Origin: Leifsonia sp. 71-9
GTDB taxonomy: Bacteria > Actinomycetota > Actinomycetes > Actinomycetales > Microbacteriaceae
Assembly: GCF_001898805.1 (NCBI RefSeq)
Contig: NZ_MKVJ01000018.1
Span: forward strand, 62,001 to 126,000
Direction of reading: 5' to 3'
Length of the DNA stretch: 64,000 nucleotides
A program made the translations under genes and the position numbers. The notes beneath the pieces are model-generated. The model was not told the DNA's origin. It saw only the letters and a list, made by a program, of their open reading frames with translations, and searched no databases. Positions 7,193 through 15,696 of this stretch are shown one piece after another (the first letter of the stretch is position 1; every line of letters begins with the position of its first letter).

Positions 7193-9351
7193 CGGCGGTC
7201 GACGGCCTCGCACGGGTCGACCTCGCGATCGAGGGGATGACCTGCGCGAGCTGCGTCGCCCGGGTCGAGAAGCGGCTGGGCCGCGTGGACGGGGTGACCG
7301 CGACGGTCAACCTCGCCACCGAGCGGGCCAGCGCCCTCGTCCCGGCCGATCTCGACGTCGCCGCCCTGGTCGCCGAGGTGGAGAAGGCCGGATACGGCGC
7401 CCGCGTCCTGCACGACGACCGCGACGCGTCGGGCGACTCCGACTCCGGCGGCGAGCAGGCGGGGGAGGCACGCGACGGCCGCCGCCTCGTGCCGCGGATG
7501 CTCGTGAGTGCGGCCCTCAGCGTGCCGATCATCCTGATTGCGATGATCGAGCCGCTGCACTTTCCCGGCTGGGAGTGGGTCTCGCTCGTGCTCGCCACCC
7601 CCGTCGTCCTCTGGGGCGGCTGGCCGTTCCACCGCTCCGCCGCCGTCAACCTGCGGCACGGGGCCACGTCGATGGACACGCTCGTCTCGCTCGGCACGCT
7701 CGCGGCCTACACCTGGTCGCTCGTGGTGCTGCTCCTCGGCGCAGGCGGTCACGTCTACTTCGAGGTCGCCGCGGTCGTCACGACCTTCCTGCTCCTCGGC
7801 CGCTACGCCGAGGCCCGCTCGCGACGGCGGGCGGGGGAGGCGCTGCGCGGGCTGGCGCAGGCGTCGGCGCGCGAGGTCTCCCTGCTCGACGAGTCGGGGA
7901 GCGAGCGGCGCATCCCCGTGGCCCTGCTCTCGGCCGGCGACCGCTTCGTGGTGCGGCCGGGGGAGCGGATCGCCGCGGACGGCGAGGTCGTCGAGGGCGA
8001 GGCCGCGGTCGACGCCTCCGCGATGACCGGTGAGTCCGTGCCGGTCGAGGTCGCGGTCGGCGACGACGTGACCGCCGGGACCGTTGCGGCCGGCGGCATG
8101 CTCGTCGTCCGTGCCGAGCGGGTGGGCGCGGACACGCGCGTCGCCCGCCTCGCCGCCCTGGTCGAGCAGGCTCAGCTCGGCAAGACCCGCGCGCAGCGCT
8201 CCGCCGACCGGGTGTCGTCGGTGTTCGTGCCGATCGTGATCGGGCTCGCCGCGCTCACCTTCGTGATCTGGTGGCTCGTCACGGGGGACGCCGCCTCGGC
8301 GGTCTCGCCGGCGGTGGCCGTGCTGATCGTCGCGTGCCCCTGCGCGCTCGGCCTCGCGACCCCGACCGCGCTGCTCGTCGGCACCGGTCGCGCGGCTCAG
8401 CGCGGCATCCTGATCTCCGGGCCGGAGGCGCTCGAGCGCGCCGGTCGCATCGACACGGTCGTCTTCGACAAGACCGGCACGCTGACGACGGGCCGCATGA
8501 CGGTCGCGCGTTCCGTCGTCGTGCCGGGGGAGTCGGTGGACGACGTCCTGCGGCTGGCCGCCGCCGCCGAGCGCGGCTCCGAGCATCCACTCGGCCGCGC
8601 GATCGCGGAGGCGGCGCCGTCCGAGGCCGTCGTCGCGGGCTTCCGCGCCGTGGCAGGCTTCGGCGTCACCGCGATCGTGGACGGCCGGGAGGTCGTGGTG
8701 GCGCGCGCGGGGGACGACCTGCCCGTCGTGCTGGCGGAGGCGGTCGCCCGCATCCGGGCCGACGGCGCCACGGCGGTGGCGGTCTCTGTCGACGGCGCGC
8801 CCGTCGCGGTGCTCGCCGTCAGCGACCCGCTCCGGCCGGACGCGGTGGACGCCATCGCGCGGGTGCGTGCCCTGGGCGCCGAGCCGGTCGTGCTGAGCGG
8901 CGATCACGAGGCCACCGTCCGCGCGACGGTCGCCGGCCTCGGGGAGGTGCGCGCCCTCGGAGGTGTTGCGCCCGAGGGCAAGGCCGCCGAGATCGCCCGG
9001 CTGCAGGCCGACGGCCGCACCGTGGCGATGGTGGGCGACGGCGTGAACGACGCCGCCGCGCTGGCGACGGCCGACCTCGGCATCGCGCTGGGCTCGGGTT
9101 CCGACATCGCCATCGAGGCGGGCGACCTCACCCTGCTCCGCCCCGAGCCGAGCCTGGTGGCGGATGCCCTGCGGCTCTCGCGCCGGATGCTCGCAGTGAT
9201 CCGCGGCAACCTGTTCTGGGCCTTCGCCTACAACGTGGCCGCCCTGCCGATCGCGGCCCTCGGCCTCCTCGATCCGATGATCGCGGGTGCGGCGATGGCG
9301 TTCTCGAGCGTCTTCGTGGTGCTGAACAGCCTGCGGCTCCGGCGGTTCTGA
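7189..9351 (+). CDS. copA: P1B-type copper-exporting ATPase
   Basis: A 720-aa Cu(I) exporter in the cytoplasmic membrane. In order: one N-terminal HMA domain (EGMTCASC), paired membrane helices, the actuator motif TGES, the membrane Cu site CPC (C383-P-C385), the phosphorylated D427 in DKTGTLT, and the hinge GDGVNDAAAL, then two closing helices. It starts with GTG overlapping the copZ stop (GTGA). With csoR, copZ and the palindrome it forms a complete copper-resistance unit. The membrane CPC points to Cu(I)/Ag(I) rather than Zn or Cd. Confidence 0.96.
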   Translation: MTAVDGLARVDLAIEGMTCASCVARVEKRLGRVDGVTATVNLATERASALVPADLDVAALVAEVEKAGYGARVLHDDRDASGDSDSGGEQAGEARDGRRLVPRMLVSAALSVPIILIAMIEPLHFPGWEWVSLVLATPVVLWGGWPFHRSAAVNLRHGATSMDTLVSLGTLAAYTWSLVVLLLGAGGHVYFEVAAVVTTFLLLGRYAEARSRRRAGEALRGLAQASAREVSLLDESGSERRIPVALLSAGDRFVVRPGERIAADGEVVEGEAAVDASAMTGESVPVEVAVGDDVTAGTVAAGGMLVVRAERVGADTRVARLAALVEQAQLGKTRAQRSADRVSSVFVPIVIGLAALTFVIWWLVTGDAASAVSPAVAVLIVACPCALGLATPTALLVGTGRAAQRGILISGPEALERAGRIDTVVFDKTGTLTTGRMTVARSVVVPGESVDDVLRLAAAAERGSEHPLGRAIAEAAPSEAVVAGFRAVAGFGVTAIVDGREVVVARAGDDLPVVLAEAVARIRADGATAVAVSVDGAPVAVLAVSDPLRPDAVDAIARVRALGAEPVVLSGDHEATVRATVAGLGEVRALGGVAPEGKAAEIARLQADGRTVAMVGDGVNDAAALATADLGIALGSGSDIAIEAGDLTLLRPEPSLVADALRLSRRMLAVIRGNLFWAFAYNVAALPIAALGLLDPMIAGAAMAFSSVFVVLNSLRLRRF

Positions 9352-9429
9352 GCGCGGCCGCGCTCAGCGGATCAATAGCAGGTGCGAATCCGCGGAATCG
9401 GGATGTCCGGCGGCGCGTCAACCCGGTCT

Positions 9430-9442
9430 CCCCTTAAAGGGG
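9430..9442. other. short palindrome upstream of the RbsD/FucU gene
   Basis: CCCCTT-A-AAGGGG, a perfect 6-bp-arm palindrome 78 bp before the TTG start of the next gene, in the 169-bp gap after copA. It is too short for a convincing terminator and has no T-tract. It could be an operator. The rest of the gap shows no gene. Confidence 0.35.
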
Positions 9443-9520
9443 GGTAGGGGAGGACATACAACCGGGTCTATCCCCAGCGCAGGGGTTGAGAAATATTCGT
9501 TTTGCAGGAAAGGCCCGACT

Positions 9521-9949
9521 TTGCTGAAGAACCTCAGCCCGCTGCTGTCCGGTGCACTCTTGAGTGCGCTGGATTCGATGAACGACGGCGAGACGCTTAC
9601 CCTCGTCGGCAGCGGCTATCCAGAGAACACGATCACCGCGCCCATCGTCCGCCTCGAGGACGACACCACCACCGAGGACGCCGCCCAAGCGATCCTCAGT
9701 GTGTTCCCGCTCGACAACATCCACCCGTCCCCGATCGCCTTCCTCGACCTGACAGGAGAGTCCTACGACGTCCCCGACGTCGCCTTCGCCGTGAACGGCA
9801 TCGCCTCCGATGCCGAGCTGCGGCGCGTCCCGATGGAGCGTCTGGGCCTCGAGGAGTTCCTCGAGCAGGCCCGGTCCTCCTCCGTGGTCGTCCGCGTCGG
9901 CTCCGACGCCCCGCCGTGCGCCTTCCTGTTCCGCAGGGGAGTGCTCTGA
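9521..9949 (+). CDS. RbsD/FucU-family sugar mutarotase-like protein
   Basis: A 142-aa protein whose opening MLKNLSPLLSGALLSALDSM closely follows the FucU/RbsD pattern (MLK-x-I-x-PLLSPELL-x-x-L). Members interconvert sugar anomers (ribose pyranase, fucose mutarotase) as decamers in the cytosol. The start is TTG, with AGGAAAGG (9506-9513) 7 bp upstream. The typical catalytic His/Asp of GHGD-x-I is not kept here (it reads NDGETLTLVGSGYP), so activity is uncertain. No sugar transporter or kinase is adjacent, and a terminator follows, so the gene stands alone. Confidence 0.75.
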   Translation: MLKNLSPLLSGALLSALDSMNDGETLTLVGSGYPENTITAPIVRLEDDTTTEDAAQAILSVFPLDNIHPSPIAFLDLTGESYDVPDVAFAVNGIASDAELRRVPMERLGLEEFLEQARSSSVVVRVGSDAPPCAFLFRRGVL

Positions 9950-9976
9950 CCGGGTCCGCCGATCCCGGCGGCGCCC

Positions 9977-10006
9977 GCCCCTCGAGACGGTCTCGTCTCG
10001 AGGGGC
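9977..10006 (+). terminator. hairpin terminator after the RbsD/FucU gene
   Basis: Perfect 13-bp stem GCCCCTCGAGACG / CGTCTCGAGGGGC with a 4-nt loop, 27 bp after the stop codon. There is no T-tract, as is usual in high-GC actinobacteria. Confidence 0.7.
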
Positions 10007-10030
10007 GCGGGTGCCGCTAGGGTGGTGGGG

Positions 10031-10378
10031 ATGTCCACCTCCCGCACCCCGCAGCCGCCCGCCTTCAACCGTGCGGCCCTGGCGCCCGGCCTCATCGCTG
10101 CGATCGTGCTGCTCGCCGGTCTCGCCCTGATCGGCGGTGCCTGGTATCTCTACGTCCAGTACGCGGTGGCGATCCTGGCGCTGATCATGTGCGTCTTCGC
10201 CGGACAGGCCAAGCAGTGGTGGTGGCTCGTCGGGCTCGTCCCGATCGCCGTCGTCTGGAACCCGGTCTGGCCGATCACGATCGACGACACGGTGCTGCGC
10301 GCGCTGCACGTCATCGCGGCCGTCTTCCTCGTCTGCGCGGCGACGCTCATCAAGATCCCGGCCGACACTCGTCGCTGA
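10031..10378 (+). CDS. small integral membrane protein (DUF6804-like)
   Basis: A 115-aa protein with three to four hydrophobic helices and a striking tryptophan-rich stretch (GQAKQWWWLVGLVPIAVVWNPVWPI). The pattern resembles DUF6804 small membrane proteins; function is unknown. I use ATG 10031 because TAGGGT at 10018-10023 is 7 bp upstream, predicting a leaderless mRNA. It lies between a terminator and the SNF2 gene leader, so it is probably monocistronic. Confidence 0.75.
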   Translation: MSTSRTPQPPAFNRAALAPGLIAAIVLLAGLALIGGAWYLYVQYAVAILALIMCVFAGQAKQWWWLVGLVPIAVVWNPVWPITIDDTVLRALHVIAAVFLVCAATLIKIPADTRR

Positions 10379-10394
10379 ACGGCCGCGCATCCGG

Positions 10395-10548
10395 TAAAAT
10401 GAACGCGTGCGGCGATTCCTGTGCCGCGCTCCCGGCGTCCCCGACGCCCGGTCGGGGCCGCTCGGTCCTCCGATCGGAGGTCGCGCCGGCCCTCACGCCT
10501 TAGGCGCCGTGCCCTCGGACAGCGCGCGGCGCACCTTCATGGAGGACC
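10395..10548 (+). promoter_or_regulatory. putative promoter and long leader of the SNF2 gene
   Basis: TAAAAT at 10395-10400 is an AT-rich -10-like hexamer in a GC-rich gap, giving a leader of about 140 nt before ATG 10549. The leader contains a perfect 14-bp palindrome (10467-10480, CCTCCGATCGGAGG). An open frame runs on from GTG 10407 into the SNF2 gene in another phase, but its composition looks non-coding. No clear -35 is visible. Confidence 0.4.
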
Positions 10549-12711
10549 ATGTCTCGTTCCGGTCAGCGCACCAGCTCGTCGCGCCCGCAGCAGCAGCGCC
10601 GGAGCCGGCACGCCAACAACGACGGCCTCATCCCGGTCCTCGCCCGCAAGGTGCGCGAGGTCGAGGCGAAGGCCGCCGACGGCAAGAAGCTCGGCCCGAC
10701 GAACCGCACCAAGTTCCAGGTGATCGCCTTCCTCATGCGCGAGGAGCGCGCCCGGGCGAAGGCCGACGCCGAGCTGAGCGACGCGGCGCGCGCGGAGCAG
10801 CTGAAGCGGCTCGACGGCATCGCGACCATCCTCGCGAAGACCGCCGCCCGCGACACCTCGCTGATCTCCCTGCTCGAGAGCGAGGCCCCGCCGACCGCGA
10901 CCGCGCAGAAGATGCGCCGCGACTGGCTGCTCGAGTCCGGCACCGAGCTCAGCCCCGACGACCTCATCATCACCATCGAGCGTCCCGTGGCCAAAGTCGA
11001 CAGCGTCATCCCGCCGGAGCTGGCGGAGAAGCAGGTCGTGCCGCAGTCGGTGAAGGCGCGCCAGCTGTCCAACCCGTTCCTCGCGCCCGACTTCTCGCGG
11101 CTCACGCCGGCGCAGCCGACGCCGCGCCGCCGCCTCGACTCGTGGGAGCTGCTCGGCCCGCTGTTCAAGTCGTTCGAGTACGGCGCCGGCGGCCAGGCCG
11201 CCAGCATGGAGCTGCCGCCCGCCCCGGCCATCGACCGCTACTCGCCTCCCGGGCTCGAGCTCATGCACCACCAGGCCCGGTTCGTGGAGAGCGTCCGCCA
11301 GGGACACCGCACGTTCCTCCTCGCCGACGAGCCCGGCCTCGGCAAGACCGCGCAGTCGGTCCTCGCCGCGTCCGTCGCCGGCGCCTACCCGCTGCTGGCG
11401 GTCGTGCCCAACGTCGTGAAGATGAACTGGGCGCGCGAGGTCGAGCGCTGGACGCCGCAGCGCCGCGCCACCGTCATCCACGGCGACGGGGAGGGGCTCG
11501 ACGCCTTCGCCGACGTCGTCATCGTCAACTACGAGGTGCTCGACCGGCACCTCTCCTGGCTGAGCACGCTCGGCTTCAAGGGCATGGTCGTCGACGAGGC
11601 GCACTTCATCAAGAACCTGCACTCGCAGCGCTCCCGCCTCGTCCTCGGGCTCGCCGACGCGATCCGGTCGAACACGCCGGACCCGCTGCTGCTCGCCCTC
11701 ACGGGCACGCCGCTCATCAACGACATCGACGACTTCCGCGCCATCTGGCAGCTGCTCGGCTGGATCGACGGCAGCAAGCCGACCGCGCAGCTCATGGAGC
11801 GCCTGGAGGAGACGGGGCTCACCCCGGCGGAGTTCGGCTTCTACGCCGCCGCCCGCGAGGCCGTCATCGACATGGGCATCGTGCGCCGCCGCAAGCTCGA
11901 CGTGGCAGCCGACCTGCCCAGCCGCCGCGTCGTCGACCTGCCGGTCGAGCTCGACGGCGATCTCGGCCGTTCCATCCGCCAGGCGGAGAAGGAGCTCGCC
12001 GACCGGCTCGTCGCCCGCTTCCACCGTGCCGCGGCCGCCGGCCGGCCGGACACCTTCGACGGCGACGACGAGGCGCACCGCCGCCACCTCATCCGGCTGG
12101 TCGCCCAGTCGGAGCTGGAGGAGTCGAAGTCGGCCAAGACCGGCGACAACGTCTTCACGATGGTCCGCAAGATCGGCCAGGCGAAGGCCGGTCTCGCCGC
12201 GGACTACACCGCGCAGCTCGCCCGCTCGGTCGGCAAGGTCGTGTTCTTCGCCAAGCACATCGACGTGATGGACCAGGCGGAGGAGGCGTTCGCGGCCCGC
12301 GAGCTGAAGACCATCTCCATCCGCGGCGACCAGAGCGCGCTGTCGCGGCAGAAGGAGATCGACGCCTTCAACAACGACCCGGACGTCTCGGTCGCGGTCT
12401 GCTCGCTCACCGCGGCGGGCGTGGGCCTCAACCTCCAGGCCGCGTCGAACGTCGTCCTGGCGGAGCTGTCCTGGACCGCTGCTGAGCAGACGCAGGCCAT
12501 CGACCGCGTGCACCGCATCGGTCAGGAGGAGCCGGTCACCGCGTGGCGCATCATCGCCGCCCAGACGATCGACTCCAAGATCGCCGAGCTCATCGACGCC
12601 AAGCAGGGCCTCGCGGCCCGCGCCCTCGACGGCAGCGACGTCGAGGCGGGCTCGGCCGACTCGGTGCAGCTGGACGCGCTCATCCACCTGCTGACGGATG
12701 CGCTCGACTAG
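10549..12711 (+). CDS. SNF2-family DEAD/DEAH-box ATPase (helicase-like)
   Basis: A 720-aa Swi2/Snf2 ATPase. The first ~230 residues are lysine/arginine-rich and unassigned. The ATPase core follows: motif I DEPGLGKTAQ (K266; most relatives have DEMGLGKT), motif II DEAH (349-352), LTGTPLIND (motif III), and C-terminal SLTAAGVGLNLQAAS and IDRVHRIGQ (motifs V and VI). Such proteins translocate on DNA; no nuclease or SWIM domain is visible. ATG 10549 has GGAGG 3 bp upstream, tight but usable. The stop shares bases with the stop of the convergent marR-type gene. Confidence 0.92.
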   Translation: MSRSGQRTSSSRPQQQRRSRHANNDGLIPVLARKVREVEAKAADGKKLGPTNRTKFQVIAFLMREERARAKADAELSDAARAEQLKRLDGIATILAKTAARDTSLISLLESEAPPTATAQKMRRDWLLESGTELSPDDLIITIERPVAKVDSVIPPELAEKQVVPQSVKARQLSNPFLAPDFSRLTPAQPTPRRRLDSWELLGPLFKSFEYGAGGQAASMELPPAPAIDRYSPPGLELMHHQARFVESVRQGHRTFLLADEPGLGKTAQSVLAASVAGAYPLLAVVPNVVKMNWAREVERWTPQRRATVIHGDGEGLDAFADVVIVNYEVLDRHLSWLSTLGFKGMVVDEAHFIKNLHSQRSRLVLGLADAIRSNTPDPLLLALTGTPLINDIDDFRAIWQLLGWIDGSKPTAQLMERLEETGLTPAEFGFYAAAREAVIDMGIVRRRKLDVAADLPSRRVVDLPVELDGDLGRSIRQAEKELADRLVARFHRAAAAGRPDTFDGDDEAHRRHLIRLVAQSELEESKSAKTGDNVFTMVRKIGQAKAGLAADYTAQLARSVGKVVFFAKHIDVMDQAEEAFAARELKTISIRGDQSALSRQKEIDAFNNDPDVSVAVCSLTAAGVGLNLQAASNVVLAELSWTAAEQTQAIDRVHRIGQEEPVTAWRIIAAQTIDSKIAELIDAKQGLAARALDGSDVEAGSADSVQLDALIHLLTDALD

Positions 12712-13145
12712 GCGGGGCGTCCCGCGAGGGGCGTGAGCACCGCCAGCAGTCGGTCGTCGGGCACGGACGCGAAGAACGCCGCATCCGCGTCCTCGACGGC
12801 GCGGACGGCTGCGGTCGCGACCTCTGTGCCCTCGGCGGTGACGGTGAGGACCTTGGCGCGCGCGTCGGCGGCATCCGTGCGGCGCTCGACGAGCCCTTTC
12901 GTGAGAAGCCGTCTGGTCACCTCCGACACGATCCGCGGATCGGATCCGGTGAACTCGGAGAGCCGGGCCTGATTCGGCAGCTCGCCCGACCGGCCCAGCC
13001 ACGAGGCGGAGGTGAGGATGACGAATTGCGGGTGGGTGAGGTCGAACGGGGCCAGCGCGGCGTTCATCGCCCGCTGCCAGCGCAAGGTGGCGTGCCAGAG
13101 GAGGAATCCCGGGCTCTCCGCGGGTCCGCCGGAGAATCGTGTCAT
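12708..13145 (-). CDS. MarR-family transcriptional regulator
   Basis: A 145-aa winged-helix regulator: dimer helices (LLWHATLRWQRAMNAAL), a recognition region (GSDPRIVSEVTRRLLTKGLVERR) and the wing DARAKVLTVTAEG. It is the second gene of a minus-strand pair, its ATG overlapping the TGA of the SRPBCC gene. It therefore probably controls the shared promoter, where two copies of a 12-bp palindrome lie (13575-13601). The ligand is unknown. Confidence 0.92.
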   Translation of the reverse strand: MTRFSGGPAESPGFLLWHATLRWQRAMNAALAPFDLTHPQFVILTSASWLGRSGELPNQARLSEFTGSDPRIVSEVTRRLLTKGLVERRTDAADARAKVLTVTAEGTEVATAAVRAVEDADAAFFASVPDDRLLAVLTPLAGRPA

Positions 13146-13561
13146 GCGCGCAGCGCCGCCTGCTCGAGGAGTGCGGCCATCGACTCGGGGAAGTCGCCGC
13201 TGATCTGCGGACCGAGTTCGGGGCCGACCGAGTCCGCTCCGGGCCCGGTGATCTGCAGGCTATGCGTGACTCGCGTCCCGTCGGGGGTGTCGGCGAGGTC
13301 GTGGCGGAAGGTCAGGACGATGTCGCCGAACTCCGTCCGGTCGGCGTAGGTCGCCCCCTCGACCAGGTCCACGATGACCGAGGTGAACGGATCCTGGCCG
13401 GCAGGGGTCACGGTCAGTTCGGTGCCGACGGCGAACGGGCCGCGCAGGTCGAACGTGTCCGCGCCGGGATAGGTGAGCGCTCCCGTGTGCAGATCGCGCA
13501 GGGCGGCCCACACGACGGGGCGGGGGAGTGCGGTGGTGGCGGTGTGCTCGGTGCTCCACAT
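13142..13561 (-). CDS. SRPBCC-superfamily protein (polyketide cyclase/START-like)
   Basis: About 139 aa with the START/Bet v1-like pattern of small hydrophobic-ligand-binding proteins: an opening such as STEHTATTALPRPVVWAAL, strands with LRGPFAVGTELTVTPAG, and a C-terminal helix ESMAALLEQAAL. Two ATGs at 13564 and 13561 are possible; AGAAAGG (13569-13575) is best spaced for the second. Co-transcribed with the MarR gene, so it may belong to a response to a lipophilic compound (inference). Confidence 0.85.
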   Translation of the reverse strand: MWSTEHTATTALPRPVVWAALRDLHTGALTYPGADTFDLRGPFAVGTELTVTPAGQDPFTSVIVDLVEGATYADRTEFGDIVLTFRHDLADTPDGTRVTHSLQITGPGADSVGPELGPQISGDFPESMAALLEQAALRA

Positions 13562-13574
13562 CATGATGCCTTTC

Positions 13575-13601
13575 TCTATGGCTAGATGATCTATGCCTAG
13601 A
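13575..13601. promoter_or_regulatory. tandem MarR-type operator
   Basis: Two 12-bp elements, TCTATGGCTAGA (13575-13586) and TCTATGCCTAGA (13590-13601), each with TCTA/TAGA arms and differing at one base, spaced 15 bp start to start. They lie directly before the SRPBCC-marR operon on the minus strand, overlapping the ribosome-binding region, an expected place for autoregulation. Confidence 0.65.
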
Positions 13602-13713
13602 CAATAACACCGAGAGGGAACCCCGTCCAGAGGGACCCACGCAACGGCAGGGAAGACCGGACGAACCAGTCTCATGTCGACGGGTGCTGCGAGCGTCGAG
13701 CTCGGGCTGGTTG

Positions 13714-14073
13714 CTACGTTCGCCTTCTTCGCCGAACTCGAGTGAGGGCGACTGTTCCCGAGGCGACGCCTGCCGCAACGAGGGCGTAGGTGAAAACGGT
13801 CAGCGGATAGCTACCCTGACGGTACTGAGCCGATCCAGCATTTCCGTCAGCCCGGGGCCAATCGCAGACATCTCCCAGCGGCCAGAACGATACCGTTTCA
13901 CCAACTTCGGCGAATCGTTGTTCGCTCGTATCGGCGCCAGCTGGGGCCAGGCTATAGAGTCTGCACGTGTTGTGGTGCGCGAGAGCGATCTGTTCGCCTG
14001 CCAGGCACAGTGAGAACGCGATGAGCGCTATTGCCGCCGCGGCACAATACCGCTCAACCGAACGATCACCCAC
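13714..14073 (-). CDS. hypothetical small membrane protein
   Basis: A 119-aa predicted protein from a GTG start. Residues ~9-27 form a hydrophobic helix or uncleaved signal (AAAAIALIAFSLCLAGEQIAL), and ~92-112 a second helix (FTYALVAAGVASGTVALT) followed by an arginine-rich end, suggesting a hairpin with an extracytoplasmic loop containing two cysteines. Base composition here is less GC-biased than its neighbours, hinting at recent acquisition. No family recognised. Confidence 0.55.
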   Translation of the reverse strand: MGDRSVERYCAAAAIALIAFSLCLAGEQIALAHHNTCRLYSLAPAGADTSEQRFAEVGETVSFWPLGDVCDWPRADGNAGSAQYRQGSYPLTVFTYALVAAGVASGTVALTRVRRRRRT

Positions 14074-14225
14074 GCCGCCCCCCGAGTCATGCCGAACTCA
14101 ATATGTTCCGGCACATGCACCATAAATCGTCGATAGCGCGACACGGATCCTTCTCGAGGATGGTCTGGTGTCCGACTGCGCGGCCCGGGAAACCGAGATT
14201 CGGCACGAAATGTGCCGCCCCGGCG

Positions 14226-14411
14226 TCAGGCGATTCCGGCGTCGTCCGGGTCGAGCGGCACCGGGCGGTCGTCGTCGGGGAGGATGCGGTCGGCCTCCTC
14301 GTCGTCCGTCACGGGGATGTCGTCGGCGTCGTGGGGCACAGGATCGGGCTCGTAGTCGCCCTCCTGCGATTCCCGGAACTCGTCCAGATCCTCATCGCGC
14401 CGGTCGCTCAT
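14226..14411 (-). CDS. small acidic hypothetical protein
   Basis: A 61-aa, highly Asp/Glu-rich and probably disordered protein starting MSDRRDEDLDEF. TACCCT (14419-14424, minus strand) is 7 bp before the ATG, supporting a leaderless transcript and this short form over a longer upstream start. Such acidic microproteins are common in Microbacteriaceae; function unknown. Confidence 0.6.
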   Translation of the reverse strand: MSDRRDEDLDEFRESQEGDYEPDPVPHDADDIPVTDDEEADRILPDDDRPVPLDPDDAGIA

Positions 14412-14454
14412 GACACCGAGGGTACCGCTCGGGCCGGGCTCGGTCGAGGGGCGC

Positions 14455-14853
14455 TCAGCCCGCCAGCGTGAGCACGAAGTACGGGCCGCGCTCGTCGTGG
14501 AGGATGCGTGCCTCACCGCGGAACGCAGCGAAGTCGCCCGTGCCGGTGCCAGGGACGATGTACCCGAAGGCGGACGGGTCGTCGGGATGCTGCAGCGCCC
14601 CGTGGTGCACCGTGAACGAGCCGCTCCGGCCGTCGGGCAGCGCGCCGGTCACCCGCTCGGCGGCCAGGTAGCCGCGGCCGCCCTCCTCCGTCCCCGACGA
14701 GACGAAGTGCGCGACGGACTCGCCGACCAGGCCCTCCGTGTAGCGCTTGCGCATGACGATGGCGCCGACCCAGTCCCCGTCGAGGCCGGCGAGCGGTTCC
14801 GGGTCCCAGCCGGTGACCTCGAATCGGGCGGTGATCGTCTCCGTGGTGTCCAT
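14455..14853 (-). CDS. DUF3224 domain-containing protein
   Basis: A 132-aa predicted beta-barrel. The pattern FEVTGWDPEP, GSFTVHHGAL and GTGTGDFAAFRGEARI is characteristic of DUF3224 (allene-oxide-cyclase-like barrel). Biochemical role unknown. TAGGCT (14860-14865, minus strand) lies 6 bp upstream of the ATG, which predicts a leaderless mRNA. Divergent from the CYTH gene. Confidence 0.85.
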   Translation of the reverse strand: MDTTETITARFEVTGWDPEPLAGLDGDWVGAIVMRKRYTEGLVGESVAHFVSSGTEEGGRGYLAAERVTGALPDGRSGSFTVHHGALQHPDDPSAFGYIVPGTGTGDFAAFRGEARILHDERGPYFVLTLAG

Positions 14854-14929
14854 GCCCCGAGCCTAAGCACTGCGCTCCCGTGCGCTCTTGTGATTTCGCG
14901 ACACGGCCGAAGTGGGCTAGACAGGGGTC

Positions 14930-15559
14930 ATGGAGCACCAGAGCCAGGTCGAGATCGAGCGCAAGTACGACGTCGGAGAGGACACTGTTCCGCCCGACCT
15001 CGTCGGCGTCGGTGCGGTCGCGGTCGTGGCGGAGCCCGAGACGGCGGAGCTCGTCGCCACCTACTACGACACCGGCGACCTGACCCTCGCCCGCAACCGG
15101 ATCGCCGTGCGCGCCCGCCGCGGCGGCGCCGACGAGGGCTGGCACGTCAAGCTCGCGCCCGGCGAGGAGGGGCGCGTCGAGCTCCACTGGCCGCTCGGGG
15201 ACGGCGAGCGCGAGCCGCAGGAGCTGCGCGACGCGGTCGCCGAGGCCCTCGGGTCCGGGCTGGGGGACGAGCCGCTCCTCCCGATCGCCCGCATCGTGAA
15301 CACCCGGGTGACGACCGTGCTGCGGGATGCGGCCGGCTTCGACCTCGCCGAGCTCTGCGACGACCACGTGCGCGGCGAGAACCTGCGCAGCGGCGGCCGC
15401 GACGAGTGGAGGGAGTGGGAGGTCGAGCTCCTGAGCGGTGCGCCGGACAAGCGCTCGGGCCGCACCGCGCTGCTCGACGGCGTCGAGGAGCGGCTGCTCG
15501 AGGCCGGCGCACGCCCGTCGGCGAGCGGCTCCAAGCTGCAGCACGTCCTCGAACTCTGA
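14930..15559 (+). CDS. CYTH-domain protein, probable inorganic triphosphatase
   Basis: A 209-aa CYTH (CyaB/thiamine-triphosphatase) tunnel enzyme. The diagnostic ExExK motif is EIERKY (E8, E10, K12), followed by alternating charged strands such as RIAVRARRGG and WHVKLAPG. Members hydrolyse inorganic triphosphate or thiamine triphosphate with Mg2+. No CHAD domain is fused. TAGACA at 14918-14923 is 6 bp before the ATG, a weaker form of the leaderless signature seen at other genes here. Confidence 0.9.
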   Translation: MEHQSQVEIERKYDVGEDTVPPDLVGVGAVAVVAEPETAELVATYYDTGDLTLARNRIAVRARRGGADEGWHVKLAPGEEGRVELHWPLGDGEREPQELRDAVAEALGSGLGDEPLLPIARIVNTRVTTVLRDAAGFDLAELCDDHVRGENLRSGGRDEWREWEVELLSGAPDKRSGRTALLDGVEERLLEAGARPSASGSKLQHVLEL

Positions 15560-15696
15560 CCCGCGCAGTGGACGGAGCGGTCCACGTGCGCGCAATACCT
15601 CACGGCCCCACCGAAGTCCAGTGCGTTTTTGTGCTGCGGCGGGAGGTCGGGCATGATGCCTAGGGGCGTTACAGAAACGGCGAGAGACGGAGCACC

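Noticed and set aside
10407-10548. Leaderless coding sequence starting at GTG 10407 after TAAAAT
   Set aside because: The spacing fits the leaderless rule, but the frame runs out of phase into the SNF2 gene and its peptide looks non-coding. Treated as leader.
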